Part shown: positions 9,418 through 21,294 of the stretch, piece after piece | Numbering within the stretch: the first letter of the stretch is position 1 | Layout: every line of letters starts with the position of its first letter | Source: Seiridium cupressi | Taxonomy: Eukaryota; Ascomycota; Sordariomycetes; Amphisphaeriales; Sporocadaceae | Reading direction: 5' to 3' | DNA: 64,000 nucleotides | NCBI GenBank assembly: GCA_036674765.1 | Contig: JARVKI010000066.1 | Coordinates: 124,001 to 188,000 of the forward strand | Translations under genes and position numbers: made by a program | Notes under the pieces: generated by a model | The model's input: only the letters and a program-made list of their open reading frames with translations | Database searches by the model: none | Told to the model about the DNA's origin: nothing

Positions 9418-10698
9418 ATGGAGGCAACCCGAAGAGCGCTGCAGCTCTTGTTATCACTTCTACTGGTCACTGCAGCGGTGCACTGTAGTAGTGATGGACT
9501 GGAGCCGGATGAGCAAGTCCCACTGCAAGCACCCGCCAATGCAAAGCGCCATCCGGAGTTGCCCGTGCTGGGCTACGTAACGCCATGGAACCCGCGAGGC
9601 AAGCAACTGGTCGAAGAGTACCGAAACAGGTTCGACATAGTAAGCCCGGTATGGTATACTGTTCTTCCCAGTAAGGATAGCGCCGCAGTATACGAAGTAA
9701 GCGGCGGCCCTCCGGAGGACGAGGATAAGCAGTGGTACCGGCGGTTGCAGGAACCTTCAGTGGCGGATTCGAAATCGCTCCGGATAACACCGCGCTTCCT
9801 CCTAGACGGTTGGAACCAAGACGATTATATGCAGCTCGTCTCCAACGAAACACGATGGCGGCGGCTTTCCGGGGTCATCATGCAAGTGGTCGAGGATATG
9901 TCGTTCGACGGTGTAGTTTTCGAATCCGCAGCGTCGCATGCCCTTCGTGGTCCCATTGCCACACTCTCGGATGCTCTCTGGGAGGAAGACAAGACGCTGG
10001 TCCTAGTGGTGCCGCCAATACGTTTGAGTAGTGACCCGCCTGATGCCGCCACAAGGGAACGGTCCGTGTCGCACCTTACTGACATAGTCGACTATTTCAG
10101 TATGATGACGTACGACATGTCAGGGCCGGGAGGACATGAGCACACACGGTCATTCTCGCCAGATAGTCAGCTCTTCCCCGCGCAGCAGCAACACAAGGTT
10201 CGTTCGCCAGGACCCAACACAGCTGCACACTGGATCCTGCACAACATGATGGCATTTTGGGAAGCTGAGTACGACTATGACGACTTGGTTGGTGATATGC
10301 TGCCAAAGGTCCTCTTCAACAAGAAAGAATCGGGCTACTTCCTGATGGGCATGCCCTTATATGGATACAAGTATCCCGTGTTGCCCGTGGACGAAGACTC
10401 TGGTACCATCATTCGTGTGGGGGAGAATGTCGAGCACGAATTCGTTATCTTGAGAGGTCCCGGCGAGCCAGTCATTATGTCCCAGATCCAGGAGCTGATC
10501 ACAAAACACGAACCAAAATTGCAAAAGGTGGAATATGACGATGTGCCAGAGTACTACTTTGATTATCATCAGGAAGATGGTCGTTGGAGGGTGTTCATGC
10601 CAACTGCGGAAAGCATGTCAGCCACTCTGGACACCCTACCCGGAGTTGCGTTGTGGGAAATAGGGCAAAGTTCGACGGAACTATTGGAGACTCTCTGA
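9418..10698 (+). CDS. CHID1-like GH18-fold secreted protein
   Basis: Single-exon frame of 426 aa. The N-terminus is a signal peptide (MEATRRALQLLLSLLLVTAAVHC). The rest matches the chitinase-domain-containing protein 1 (CHID1, SI-CLP) branch of GH18: VLGYVTPWNPRGKQL near residue 50, IVSPVWYTVLP, a central barrel strand SFDGVVFES where canonical chitinases have DxxDxDxE, YFSMMTYDMSGPGG, GYFLMGMPLYGYKYP, and a closing GVALWEIGQ strand. The glutamate of the active strand is kept but the aspartates before it are not all in place, so chitin hydrolysis is doubtful and a sugar-binding role is possible. It probably resides in the secretory pathway or outside the cell. Starts just after a Kozak-like ACC context. 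Confidence 0.9.
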   Translation: MEATRRALQLLLSLLLVTAAVHCSSDGLEPDEQVPLQAPANAKRHPELPVLGYVTPWNPRGKQLVEEYRNRFDIVSPVWYTVLPSKDSAAVYEVSGGPPEDEDKQWYRRLQEPSVADSKSLRITPRFLLDGWNQDDYMQLVSNETRWRRLSGVIMQVVEDMSFDGVVFESAASHALRGPIATLSDALWEEDKTLVLVVPPIRLSSDPPDAATRERSVSHLTDIVDYFSMMTYDMSGPGGHEHTRSFSPDSQLFPAQQQHKVRSPGPNTAAHWILHNMMAFWEAEYDYDDLVGDMLPKVLFNKKESGYFLMGMPLYGYKYPVLPVDEDSGTIIRVGENVEHEFVILRGPGEPVIMSQIQELITKHEPKLQKVEYDDVPEYYFDYHQEDGRWRVFMPTAESMSATLDTLPGVALWEIGQSSTELLETL

Positions 10699-10738
10699 AG
10701 GGCATGGCGCTCTGTAAAACATGTCTGGTATCTGAAAT

Positions 10739-11667
10739 TTAATCTGATCTTCCTTGTCCAGAATTCATGAACTTGGCAACCATACGTGCTTGGCCCTTAA
10801 TTGAGCCTGTCCTCAGCTCTGTTGCAGAAGCGTTTACCCTCATTTCTGGATATGTAGGTACCAACAAGACCTCACCACTTCTTTCAATCCAAGTCTCTTC
10901 GTATCCTGTGGCTTGGAAGTCTAGCTTACGAAAGCTGTAGGCGCCCTCGGAAGTGGCTGTCAAGGCTAACCCATTTTGAAAACATTAGAAACAAGCTTCT
11001 TGGAATGTCGTTTGATCACTATTGCCCAGCTGCACTCACCCGAGCATCCCAGCACGTTCCAGCCTTTTGCTTCGGCGATCTTCCGGACGTAAGTCAGCGA
11101 GGTGTTGGTGAACCCCCTGACGTGGTCGCCGAATCGCTCCACGTGGAAAACATGCAATCCAACTGCGTGGGCTACGCCGTCGTCTGGCGCGAACATGGTC
11201 GATGCATCAACGTCAGTTTCTCGTACTGCTCCGACCAGCAAGTCACGCCACGCCTTCTCCCTCAGCGGCAGCGCAATGATGGCGCCTGCAACGAGTCTCG
11301 ACGCATTCTCCTCGCCGAGTACAGCTGGATCTGATTGGTAGAAGCACTGTGACAAGTCAGGGCATGCGTCCGCCCAGCTCTGTAGCCGTGCATACGTCAG
11401 TGGAGCAGGGTACATGGCCTGGTCGGAGCTGAATATGTCCGCAAGCACGGCCTTTGTTATTGGACCTACTGTCCATGTCGGCGGACTACCCATGGTAGAA
11501 GTCAGACGGTATCTGTCAGGGCTCATTGGGCCTGTCGCATGCCCTATCGAGGAGGTTGGCACTTTGGCTGGCACAGCCTGCAGCCCTAGTGTCCTGACGG
11601 TTGGACAGTAGGGGGCGGGGACTGTGACGGGCGCTGAATAGGCTTGAAACCGCGGGAGGTCCCGCAC
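10739..11667 (-). CDS. GNAT-like acetyltransferase-family protein (tentative)
   Basis: Two exons (11667-11040 and 10965-10739) join through a 74-nt GT-AG intron to 284 aa. A second possible start is Met at 11526 (MSPDRYRL), which would give a length more typical of GNAT proteins and may be the true start. Visible order: an N-terminal helix-rich part, a strand LVAGAIIALPL, a second strand AVGLHVFHVERF, a helix YVRKIAEAKGW, then NVLGCSALTATSEGAYSFRKLDFQATGYE, which resembles the last GNAT motif (FYRKLGF-x-x-TGYE). Acetyl-CoA binding residues are not clear. It lies tail-to-tail with the GH18 gene, with only 40 bp between stops. Intact; function is an inference from fold-like motifs. Confidence 0.65.
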
Positions 11668-12396
11668 TATTGAAAATGGTGGCTATGAGTGACCTCTAGC
11701 GGTGCAGTTGCAAAGTCTATTTTACACGCAGGCCGAACCCATCGGATGTGCCCAATGGACCGCTATCGATTGCTTCCGACTAATCCGATAAAGAGCAGAA
11801 GGAGCGAGGGCGTGCGAAGGTGCAAAAAAGTGGCGCGCTGTCATTGGCAACCCTTCTAAAGTGCTTGCATGAGCTGAGTCCATCCTGCAGACCGTTTTGG
11901 CAAGGTCAGACGTTGCGACGCCGAACCGGTATTAAATATGCCCTCTCCCCCCAGACCCCCCTCTCTTTTCTACCTGGGGGGATCCAAGGCATACTCTGCT
12001 GTGCACCGCCTCCACCATATAATGTGCTGCATACGATAACCTCATCCTGCCATGACGTGCATCGCTGTCGTAGATAAAACATCATGTGTTCCCCAGTAAT
12101 CGGCCTGACCAGGAGCCGTTGTCGCAATAAACCAGCCAGTTAACAGATGTCCCAACGGATTGACACGAGCCCAACAACTTGCCTGATCACCAGTGGCTCT
12201 GAGAAGAGAAGCTACGAGGGAGCGAAGTCACCTGCAGCACTGGGACATAAGTACCGAGCCAACCCCCAGAGATTGATCCTTGGATCCTTCTCCGTATCTC
12301 TCAGTTCTGCCTAAGTACCACTGAGACCTTAGCAGAGCTTTTCTACTTTGACGACCGAGGCGGATCAGTTGAAAGTGGTAAGGCTCCAGAATCATC
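11668..12396. other. Divergent intergenic region
   Basis: Separates the GNAT-like gene (minus) from the zinc-ribbon gene (plus). It contains pyrimidine-rich stretches around 11940-11985 typical of fungal promoters. No gene seen. Confidence 0.55.
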
Positions 12397-13071
12397 ATGG
12401 CGTCAGGCAAAGAGAAACTGCGACGGCAAGGTGAGTGTCCTACCAATCGAGTGTGGGTACTCGACTCCCAATCTGACGAGGCTTTCAAGCAGATATTCGC
12501 GAGTACTTCAAAGGTGGAACATCGCAAAAGCGAGCCTCACGATAGCTTGGCTAATTGTTAACTAGCGACAAGAGTGACAAAGGGACTGCGACAATGTAAG
12601 TTTTTGGTATGTTCAAGGGATTGAAATTTTCATTATTGAATTCACTCATTAGCTTCTATCAGAGAGTACTACAATGTTACGACACGTGGATTCCAGCCTT
12701 CAGCAACCACTACTCAGTCCCAATTCCGTCGGGCCTCGACTCCTGTCGCCGGTCTGAGCTCTAGCAAAGTGCCTGTTACTCCGCCATCGAGTCTCAAAAG
12801 GTGCCCGTATTGTAAGAAGGGAAGTTTTCTGGATACACATTCCGCGACTACAGGCAGTGAATCAACGCCCAGGTGTACAGACTGCAAACAGGTACTCTTC
12901 TGGAGTGAAAAGAAAGAGCGAGAATATCTGTGGGGACCTTGCCCTCGTTGCAAGAAGGGGCATCGAGAGCGTGGGATTTGCAGCCCCTTTAATTTCAAGA
13001 ATGCTTATAAACAATACTTCACGTGCAGCAGGGAGCGTGAAGGCTGCCGGTATTGGGAGTGGAAGAAATAG
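12397..13071 (+). CDS. Small zinc-ribbon protein (GRF-like cysteine pattern)
   Basis: Three exons (12397-12430, 12566-12595, 12653-13071) join in frame to 160 aa; introns are GT-AG of 135 and 57 nt. The N-terminal 60 residues are basic and low-complexity (MASGKEKLRRQ, then Ser/Thr/Pro-rich). The C-terminal half holds paired knuckles: RCPYCKKG and RCTDCKQV, then CPRCKKG, then FTCSREREGCRYWEW. The last block, an aromatic-flanked C-x6-C ending in YWEW, resembles the GRF-type zinc finger found in nucleic-acid-binding proteins. A DNA or RNA role in the nucleus is therefore plausible. Start chosen because exon 1 joins cleanly and no other upstream ATG does. No named orthologue recognised. Confidence 0.72.
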
Positions 13072-13981
13072 TCGACCCATTTTACCGTCTTTAAAGCTTA
13101 ATAGTATTCTTGAAACATGCTTTATCTTTATTGGAAAAGAACTTGTTTTCGTCTCTTCGCTCTCTGTCTAATTTCATTAATATTTCCACGGTGTAGTGTT
13201 ATGTAAAGCTAAGGTGGAGGTGCTGATGTTTGTTCGTACATCATCTTACGCCGTCGCAGCCTGAAACTCGGGAGCCATCGATTTTGTCTACACTTTTGGG
13301 AAAGCCAGCCCCCGCCATAATGCTTAAATATATAAGTCTATTTCCTCAATGTATATTTCTTCATGTCAAAGGGGACAGGCCAACTGCCACTTGCTCTTGG
13401 GAGTCCGCACTGACCTTTCTAAATCTCCTCGTCATATGCCAGCCTCTGTCCGCATGGGACGATAATCCTATGTTTGGTCGTTGTGTGGTAAGTTTTCACA
13501 TTTCATACAATGAATGCCGGTACTGTCAGACTGATGCAAATGAACTGATCCGCAAGGGAATATTTGTTTGGAGCTTTCAACGTGCCGGGCAGTAATCCTA
13601 TAGTTCTTCCGGGCCCTTCAATATGAAATTGTAGATTTGTTGGTCAAGGTGCGACGAACGCCAACAGTCAGCCGACCCGGAATGCCGAGTTCCGCTTCAC
13701 AGTCCCTTGACACTTTATTATGTGCAGCATTACAACACCAACTCCATAGTTTCATACCCGGGGGTTGTAACTACTCACTGCGACTCCAATGGTGGAACCC
13801 GGACTTCCGGTCACATATGATGCTGCGCCATCCAGTTGTTGAAGGCACCAAATCCTGCATATAAATACCAGGGGCCTCTGAGAGAGTTTCTCCCCTCAGA
13901 CTTGAGTGAGTGGCCAATATTCAGCAATTTCAACAAACTAATACCTTTGATTTGATTGCAGCACACTACTTACGCCTTCCT
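13072..13981. other. Intergenic, no gene seen
   Basis: About 0.9 kb. Open frames at 13230-13595 and 13637-13864 have no recognisable domain and no sensible start context. Confidence 0.5.
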
Positions 13982-15139
13982 ATGGCGCTGCTGACGATAT
14001 ATGGAGCTACCGGCTACACTGGGCAACTTGCGAGCGAATACGCAAGAAGCATCAAACAGGACTTTCTGTTAGCAGGAAGAAATGAAGAGGCGTTATGCGC
14101 TCTGGCGACGTCACTCGATGTTGATTATCGTGTCTTTGATCTTGCTGATGTTCGGGCTCTCGACCTGGGCTTGAAAGATATCGCAGTTCTCCTTAACTGT
14201 GCTGGGCCATTTGCTCACACCTCCGAGGTCATGATTAGCGCATGCATACGGAACAACATTCATTATCTCGATGTGTCTGCCGAGCTCTGTAGTTACCAAA
14301 TTGCAGGAGAACGCTCCAAAAAGGCAAGAGACGCAAATCTTATGATAATGCCCGGCGTAAGTAGCTTCCATACCTGTTCTATGCCTTTGATTCATTTAAA
14401 GCCTGCTTTGAGGGCTACTTCTTGTTAATCGAGTATTCGTCGTTTTGAAACATGAGGTGCAACTGCCAGCGATACATCAAGCGCATTCGAAAAGAAATCG
14501 CTGACTCAAGGTGTCTAAGAGCGGTGGCAGTGTGGCTATGCTTGGTTGTCTTACTAGCCATGCTATCAAAAATATGGTGAATCCTTCCAGTATCGACATG
14601 GCATTATACGTGGCAGGGTCTATGAGTCGTGGCTCCGCCATTAGCGCAGCTGGAAGCGTTACAACGAAGTGTCAACAACGACTTGAGACAAAGCTTGTCG
14701 AACAGGACATCGATTCGACTGGCAGATTCGGACTTTGGCAACGGTGAAGGAGAAATTGACTGTGTCCAGGTTTCATTGCCGGATCTGATGACCCTTTTGA
14801 AAATCGACCAATGTGCCTAATATTAGAACTTTTGTCTACGTCGCAGGCAATACATTTCCTTCTGGGAACCTGGCTGCGCTACCAAGCGGCCCAATAGACG
14901 AAGAGAGGCGAGCCAGTCCGTACCATGCCTCTGTGACTATCACAAATGCGCAAGGCACAATCAGCCGTGCGATGCTGCATACTGTGAACGGCTATACCTT
15001 CACATCCCAGGCTGCAGTTCATGCCGCTCAGCGCGTATTAAGTGGAGAGTTCAAGCCGGGATTCCACACGCCGGCAGAAGCCTTTGGGGTCAGTTTGATA
15101 ACATCTATTACTGGCTCAACCATCGAAGATGAGCCATAA
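13982..15139 (+). pseudogene. Saccharopine-dehydrogenase-like (trans-acting enoyl-reductase type) relic
   Basis: ATG 13982 opens MALLTIYGATGYTGQLA, a Rossmann motif (GATGYTG) at the N-terminus, followed by LLNCAGPFAHTSE and HYLDVSAE, the family's early blocks. The first segment ends at LMIMPG with a candidate GTAAGT donor. Later blocks appear in three successive frames: SMSRGSAISAAGSVTT (near 14620), then DFGNGEGEIDCVQVSLPDL (near 14740), then VPNIRTFVYVAGN through HTPAEAFGV to the stop at 15137-15139. Frame changes near 14670-14690 and 14805-14815 are not explained by introns. These proteins reduce C=C bonds on carrier-bound or free substrates in lipid and polyketide metabolism. Homology is clear, function lost unless assembly errors explain both shifts. 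Confidence 0.72.
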
Positions 15140-15467
15140 AATCAAAGTACGGAGTTTGAAGAGAAAAATATTAAGGGAGTGTATTGACTGGCCTGTCTAA
15201 ATATGGAATGTGCGCAGGTCGCGCTTCGTGATTGGAAGATTCATCATAAAATAACTCGTAAAACGTCGTGCTTCGTATATGTTCAAGCTCCTACGCTTCA
15301 ACAAACCAAACCCCCATCATTAAGCCAACCAGATCGTTGTCGCAATGATTTGTCAGTGTAGCCACCCAACCGACATGCGAAGTTCCCTTCGGCTATAGCT
15401 CGAGCAAATCGAGCTGAGAAGCCCGCCAGCCCTGGAAGCCTTGGGTCCAAGAACGGACACTATCCTC

Positions 15468-16241
15468 TTAAGATGTGGTGGTGATGGTGTAGGTGAAGTC
15501 ATCGAGGACAGTGACGCCTGATACGTTGTTCCCAAGGAATGTTGTAGCCAATCTCACGTATGCAAGTCCTGAGAAAGAGCTGTCGAGAGAAACAAGCTGC
15601 GGGTTGTTTTTCCGGCCGGCGGTTGGGGTGAAATAAGATGGTTGGTAAGCAATGTTGTTCCTATGATATTCGTCAGGATAGAACATATTATTGTAACCAT
15701 GGAACAGGACGGCTCGGTACGTACCCGTCAGAATCGTAACCGGCGATCGCCATTTTGCATGCCATGGGGATGCCAGAACTGCTTCCGGCACACCCAAAAT
15801 AGAAAGATCTGATGCTGAAGGCCGAGGTCTTGGAGTTGTTGTACTGGGCGGTGATGATGGGAACAGTGGTGGTGAAGGTCCCATTCAGTGCTCCGTAGAC
15901 AGCAACATTATCCGGTGAATGTGGCCTGATAGCAGAAGCAGGGGCAGTACTTGTTCCATTGACGGCGGCTAGTATTATCGTGTTAGTCAAAGTACTTTAT
16001 TATTTGAAGCCTTCATGGAGATGTTACCAATTCTATGCCATTCAAGCCCACCATAGTATCCGATCTCCTTGATTGTCCGCGAACTTGTGTCGAGTCTCTC
16101 GAAATCTGCGAAACCATTGCGCACAGCGCGGGCATCGATCTCACGTACATCAAGTTCCAGGTCGAGGCTATCGACAGGAGTGGGTGCTCCTTGAACAAGA
16201 GCAGCGACCAAGAGGGCCAAAGCTGCAATGGAGTTGCGCAT
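15468..16241 (-). CDS. Small secreted protein of unknown function
   Basis: Three exons (16241-16028, 15968-15725, 15660-15468) join to 216 aa with GT-AG introns of 59 and 64 nt. The signal peptide is MRNSIAALALLVAALVQG, with cleavage likely before APTP. The mature protein has a short acidic propeptide-like stretch (DLELDVREID), then a beta-rich domain: GTFTTTVPIITAQYN, SIRSFYFGC, GIPMACKMAIAGYD, and a C-terminal strand pair ending LDDFTYTITTTS. Two cysteines (FGCAG and MACKM) could form a disulfide. The overall pattern resembles jelly-roll or carbohydrate-binding beta sandwiches, but no named family is certain. Probably extracellular. No break seen. Confidence 0.75.
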
Positions 16242-19200
16242 TTTCGCTGCTGGTGTGTGGGGTTGGTATTGAGGGGGCGTGATACAGAGAGGAGTGAGTG
16301 ACTGTGGAATGAAAACTCAGGTGGCTTGGGAGTGATGATGGTTGTTCTTCCTGGACCATCGAGGCATATTTATAGGCATTTCCGGATTAATGTAGGTACC
16401 GAGACACTCTTAGTTACAGGAACAGTGACGACACTACCCTTCAGAGTGTGCAGTACGGGGAATGCAGACGTACCACGGCTCGGCCGGGCCGCATAAATGT
16501 TTCAAAAGTAATTCTGCTGCTCAGAGTCGGGCCCTCCCAAAGATTCACCGTAGCTATGTGTGTTATGTTTGCTGGTGGGGTCTATAGCATGTTTTTTCAG
16601 ACGCGGACCTATAGTATCTTCTATTCTACTTCGGAGACTAGTCCGACAGCGGCACAGATGTCTTATACGAGACCGTCTTTATAAAGACTGGGAGATGTTT
16701 CTTTTCTTTTCTCATCGGAGCAATCCCCGGTTGGATAGCCTTATCAAGCCTAAGGGAAGTGAAGTCCGATAGAACCAGGACTAGGAAAATAATTGCACAG
16801 TACTGTGAGGAGATTCCAACGTTTCGCTGAAGGATTTCATCTGCTATATTGAGTTTCAGGGATCAATTTAGTGCTGTATTGTATGATAGTCCACGAGAAA
16901 CATTCCAGATAATGCCATTTTAACACCCCGACACATCCTCGTCACATAGAGACGGATGAGCCAAGGTTGAACCCACTAGGTTACGTACTTAGAGTTAGCT
17001 GGGCTAATCATCGTGCCACTTGCCAAATGTCAGGCTTCAAAAAGATCTTCAGAAGCTTCAAGTAAGCCCGTGGTGAGGACTAGCCTTGAGATTGGTGAAG
17101 TTCCAGTCTTTTGGATCCTCTTGTTGTCTCGGGGCAACAAAATACGAAATTTGCGGCCGAAAGATGGTGTGACATAAGACCTCATCCGCTGTTTCTTTTC
17201 TAGGATATTTCATTAACACATTTCCACCACCATACCGGCTTGCCTGAAAGATTCTGTCTCGTGCGCAAAGTATCACAGACACACCGTTGGCCCGTCACGC
17301 TTCGGAAACGAGAGTGGCCATTCAAAAGGGCTGGTGACGGAGCCATGTGGAGAAAACGTTGCGCTTGTCAAACCTTGAATTAATTAGCTTATCCCGTCAC
17401 AAGTACAGACAGACAGGTGATCGATCACGGAGGAGGCTTGGTCGTCTAGACGGAGCTGTCAAAACTTAATGCATATCCTTGGCATTCCGGCATATACTTC
17501 AGGACCTCTTGTTGTCTAGCGATGGACGTGGGAGCTGAAGAAGATGTGAAGTAGCCCCCACGGATGTGCGCCACATCCGGTCCCGATCGGCTGACAGCAT
17601 TCCTTTTATTCTAGCCTGTTCGTGTCAGACTGGCTCCCGTCTAAATTGCCGCTAGAAGTAAAACCACGCACGGCTCGCTTAACTGATTTGTCTGAGGAAT
17701 TTGTTGGGTCGCGTTGATGATTCGCGTTATTGGGAAGGCTGGGCGCAAAGCTGTGGCATCCATACTGATGAGGAAACGTGCAGAGGAGAGTTTATCAAGT
17801 AAGACATTCTTTCGGCGGTTCTTCCTACCGAACTGTAGGCGAACACCAGCTCGCCACCCATCATTCCAGTTTGGGAAGTTAAAAAGAAACGCAGCACAGC
17901 AGCTTTCAGCCTTTGTCTTAACTAAAACCACCACTAGACAAAGCATTTTAAATGGGACCCTGCCACACTGAACCCGCTCCTCGTGTTCGTTTCTTTTCAA
18001 GGTACTGAGAAGGCAGGTAATACTATTGCTTGGCTAATTCAACTCTCGTTGTATTGTTGCTCAACTCCTAAGCTTTGAGCTGCGATATGTAGTCTACAAG
18101 TGAGACGAAATGTTTGCCCATGGTTAAGTGTCATATACAATGCTATAGGGCCAATCCGACAGCGCCCCCCCCCCCCCCAGCTGCGACTGAATGGCTGTTC
18201 GATTCTTTAATGTCTTAATTAATCCTGTTCAGCACCATATATCCTCCTAGTGAGACGAATGGGAATATTTCCACCATCCCCGCGACAGCTTTGTCTTAAC
18301 TCCTCGAGGCAACGGTCATCGCTTACTCAATCTACCCGAGGTGGATCATGACGATCCCTTTGCATCTAGTTAAGACATCAGGTGTTCCTGATATTAGACG
18401 AGATTGACAAGCAAATCCATTGCAATTTAAAGGACGTCCTTTCCATTGGTACATCAACATTTATACAGTTTTAGTCGATCAACTGATTTTGGACTCGGTG
18501 TGCCCAAGTGGCAAGTGAGACGCATACTCAGGAAGATATGGCAGCTTTTCGTGACGGGTAGTTCCAGGAGCTTGTGAGATACAGCAGCATATCTTTAACA
18601 TCCTCGGTCCGCTATTGAGACTGATAACTCTGATTCGTTGAACCACATATAGCTATTATGGTCTGTCTAGGAGTCATACGAAGCCACTGATCCTTTCTGT
18701 GCCATGTTTTCTGAAACCACAATGACACATGCGATGAAAGCAAAGTTCATCCCATGGCACGCGGCCCTATAGCAAATTTTAAGCGGTTTGCAACCTTATT
18801 CATCTAAACATAGGAGCTGTTAAACAATTCTTGTGTAATGTAATAATACATGTTCAGCTGAGCGTTTCTTACACATGAATTTGGCACCCCTAGAGAAAAT
18901 CTAATAAGTTGCCTTTACAAGGCAGTCTTACATTGGTTGGAAGGCCGACCTTTATCGCTTCACGAGCATTTCTGCTATATCAAGCCTCGTTATATTAGGA
19001 AGGTCAGGCATTCTTTTATGTGTGTGTGATGATAGTATTTCAGATTATTTTACAGATTGAATATCCGGCTCGAGATGTATTCAAATCAAGTTTGTTGCTT
19101 TGACTAGTCATATTTCGAGACAAATTGGCTCGTCTAATGGCCGTATCCGGTCATTCCCTTCGTGGAACCATAAATAACGGAGGGGTATAATAATCCGGCA

Positions 19201-20157
19201 TCACAACTCAATACAACCCGTTACTAATCAATATTGGGCAACTCCAAGTCGCTAAAGGCCGGAGTCGCGGAGCTATCGTATAAAAGTAGATGCTCCCCAT
19301 ATGGTTTTATACGATTTCTATATGTGGCTAATCCTAGCTCTCTAGGCATCTGCATCGGACGGATGCCCAGGTAACTATCGCTAGATTCCACATCGAAGAA
19401 CTTCCCGAGTAGCCCAATTAATCTAAGCAGTGTCACTGTGTACCAGCCGCAGGGTCATGTCGGCATTTACGACGGTAACTTCTTGACAAGCAGGTTGCGC
19501 CGTGCTAGCGACACCAGATCCAGTCTTCACGGGACAAGGAACCTCAATAATGTGAGTATTCTTTGTCAGAATAGGGGTTCCAGCCACCTGGAATATCGGG
19601 CTTCTCAGCCATTACATATAGACTAGCTACCTCCTCCTGCCTTTGGCACCCTTCTGATACTTAGTCAATCACTCAATGCACCTTATAACTTTCGTTATAT
19701 CTCAACATTCTTTTGTCAATTGTCGAGAGACCTTCTTTTTTACCCACGTTTTCTTCATCCCGGCCTTCGTCCAAACGACGAGGATCTCTTAAACGCGACG
19801 TCTACGTCCTGAACCCTAATGTCACCCGTTCACTCCTTATCTGATACGACTCCAATTTACAAATTCTCGGATTCATTCTGTCATTTTCCAATAATTATTG
19901 ACTCTTATTTTCTGATGATAATTTCCGCTTCTGCGTTACTGTTATCTTTCAAATAGAAAGTAGTCCGGCTCGTGCCTTATGGGGTGGTTGTACATGATCC
20001 TGGTTTCCGGCGGTGTTTTTGGAATAGTTAAGTGTCTTATAATCAACTGAAACGCAGAATCTGGAGGAATAAATTGTCGTACAGAATAAATTTAGATAAC
20101 ATGATGTTGACTTGAAATATTGTGATGCTATATTAGCCCTGGTATGAGCTACGATAC
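16242..20157. other. Gene-poor stretch of about 3.9 kb
   Basis: No protein recognised on either strand. The longest open frames (17641-18000 minus, 17714-17971 plus) overlap each other and have no domain. It holds a C-homopolymer at 18165-18178. Confidence 0.55.
18165..18178. repeat. C14 homopolymer
   Basis: Fourteen consecutive C on the plus strand following AGCG. Likely slippage-prone; no coding context. Confidence 0.9.
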
Positions 20158-21294
20158 CTATTGGTCTCTTGCAGTTGTTCGCCATATCTTGTGATTTCCC
20201 GGTCCATTCCCTTTCTCTTTCGCTAGTAACTCCAAATACTGAGATAGCGCACTCTGGAGCTGCTCGTCTAGACCCTTCCATTGCTCAATCTTGCAAACCC
20301 TTTCTGCTCTCGACGCATCGATGATTGATCTTGGCCTAGCCTTGAAATGCCCCTGGTTTGGAAGTAAGCCTTGCCTTCACTTGCTCGGGAAATAGCCTCT
20401 CGACGGCGGCATTGATGTCATCGTAATTCCAAAGAACTGAGAAAGTCAGAATTTCGATATTCTTGTTGGGCCCCTCCGCTGGCGTCTTGACATTGTCACA
20501 ATCGAGGGTCTTTAGGTCTACCTGGACGACATCATCGATGTGAACGCCGCCGCTCACCTCCGGAAAATCCGACGACTCTGTGCCTACAGCAGACCTCAGA
20601 ATCAGCGCGTTGCTCCCGGAAAACAAATCGCCTACGTTCTCTGCCAACGGATGACGGCCTATTACGTAGGCGAACGCTGTGTAGATCACGTCAAATCCTA
20701 GCCCCTCTGAGCTTGCCACAGCTTCCCTTGTCCATTCCAGCGATCTCCGAAGCGCCGCAGTCTTGGCCGCGGAATAGGTCAACAACCCACCGCCATACGG
20801 CGGAGTCCAATAATCGCTCACAGTCTCTGGAGACACCATAACCGGCTCTTCCATAGAAACCTCGTTCCGGAAAACGCCGGTTTCAGAAATGCGCCCAGCG
20901 AGCTAAGACAAATGACGCGCTTCACAGTCCCGGCTCTGCGTGCAGACTCCAAACAGTTCAGCGTGGTTGATACCGCCGGCTGAATGATCTCTGCTTCCTC
21001 CCGATCGGGTGTCGCCTCGGTACCCGGTAGTGGCGCGGCTGCGTGTATAACAAAGTTGGCGCCAGCAGCTGCTTCATCTAGACATCCTAGTACGGTCAAG
21101 CCTGGGACAACGAAGTATTTGCATTGCGCTTGCTTCCCGAGACCCGCGATGGCTGGAGCATCCTTGAGAAACTGCTCCTTTGCAGCGCTGCGTACTACGA
21201 TGTGGGCATCGTAGCCTTCACGCAAGGCTCCGATCAGGATGGCCGAACCCACGTAGCCTGTGGCGCCGGTGATTAGCAGTTTTCCCTTTGACAT
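20158..21294 (-). pseudogene. Extended SDR (NAD-dependent epimerase/GRE2-type reductase) relic
   Basis: ATG at 21294 opens MSKGKLLITGATGYVGSAI with the GxxGxxG nucleotide-binding motif. FVIHAAAPLPG and VKRVICLSSLGAF follow, the usual third and fourth beta-strand motifs. Near 20885 the frame shifts by one base. The next frame carries SMEEPVMVSPETVSDYW and LTYSAAKTAALRRSLEW, whose Y-x3-K is the catalytic pair. A second shift near 20345 leads to HFKARPRSIIDASRAERV and LDEQLQSALSQYLELL, the typical C-terminal helix of this family, ending in TAG at 20158-20160. Enzymes of this group reduce carbonyls with NADPH. Everything needed for a full protein is present apart from two 1-nt-type shifts, so inactivation looks recent. 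Confidence 0.78.
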
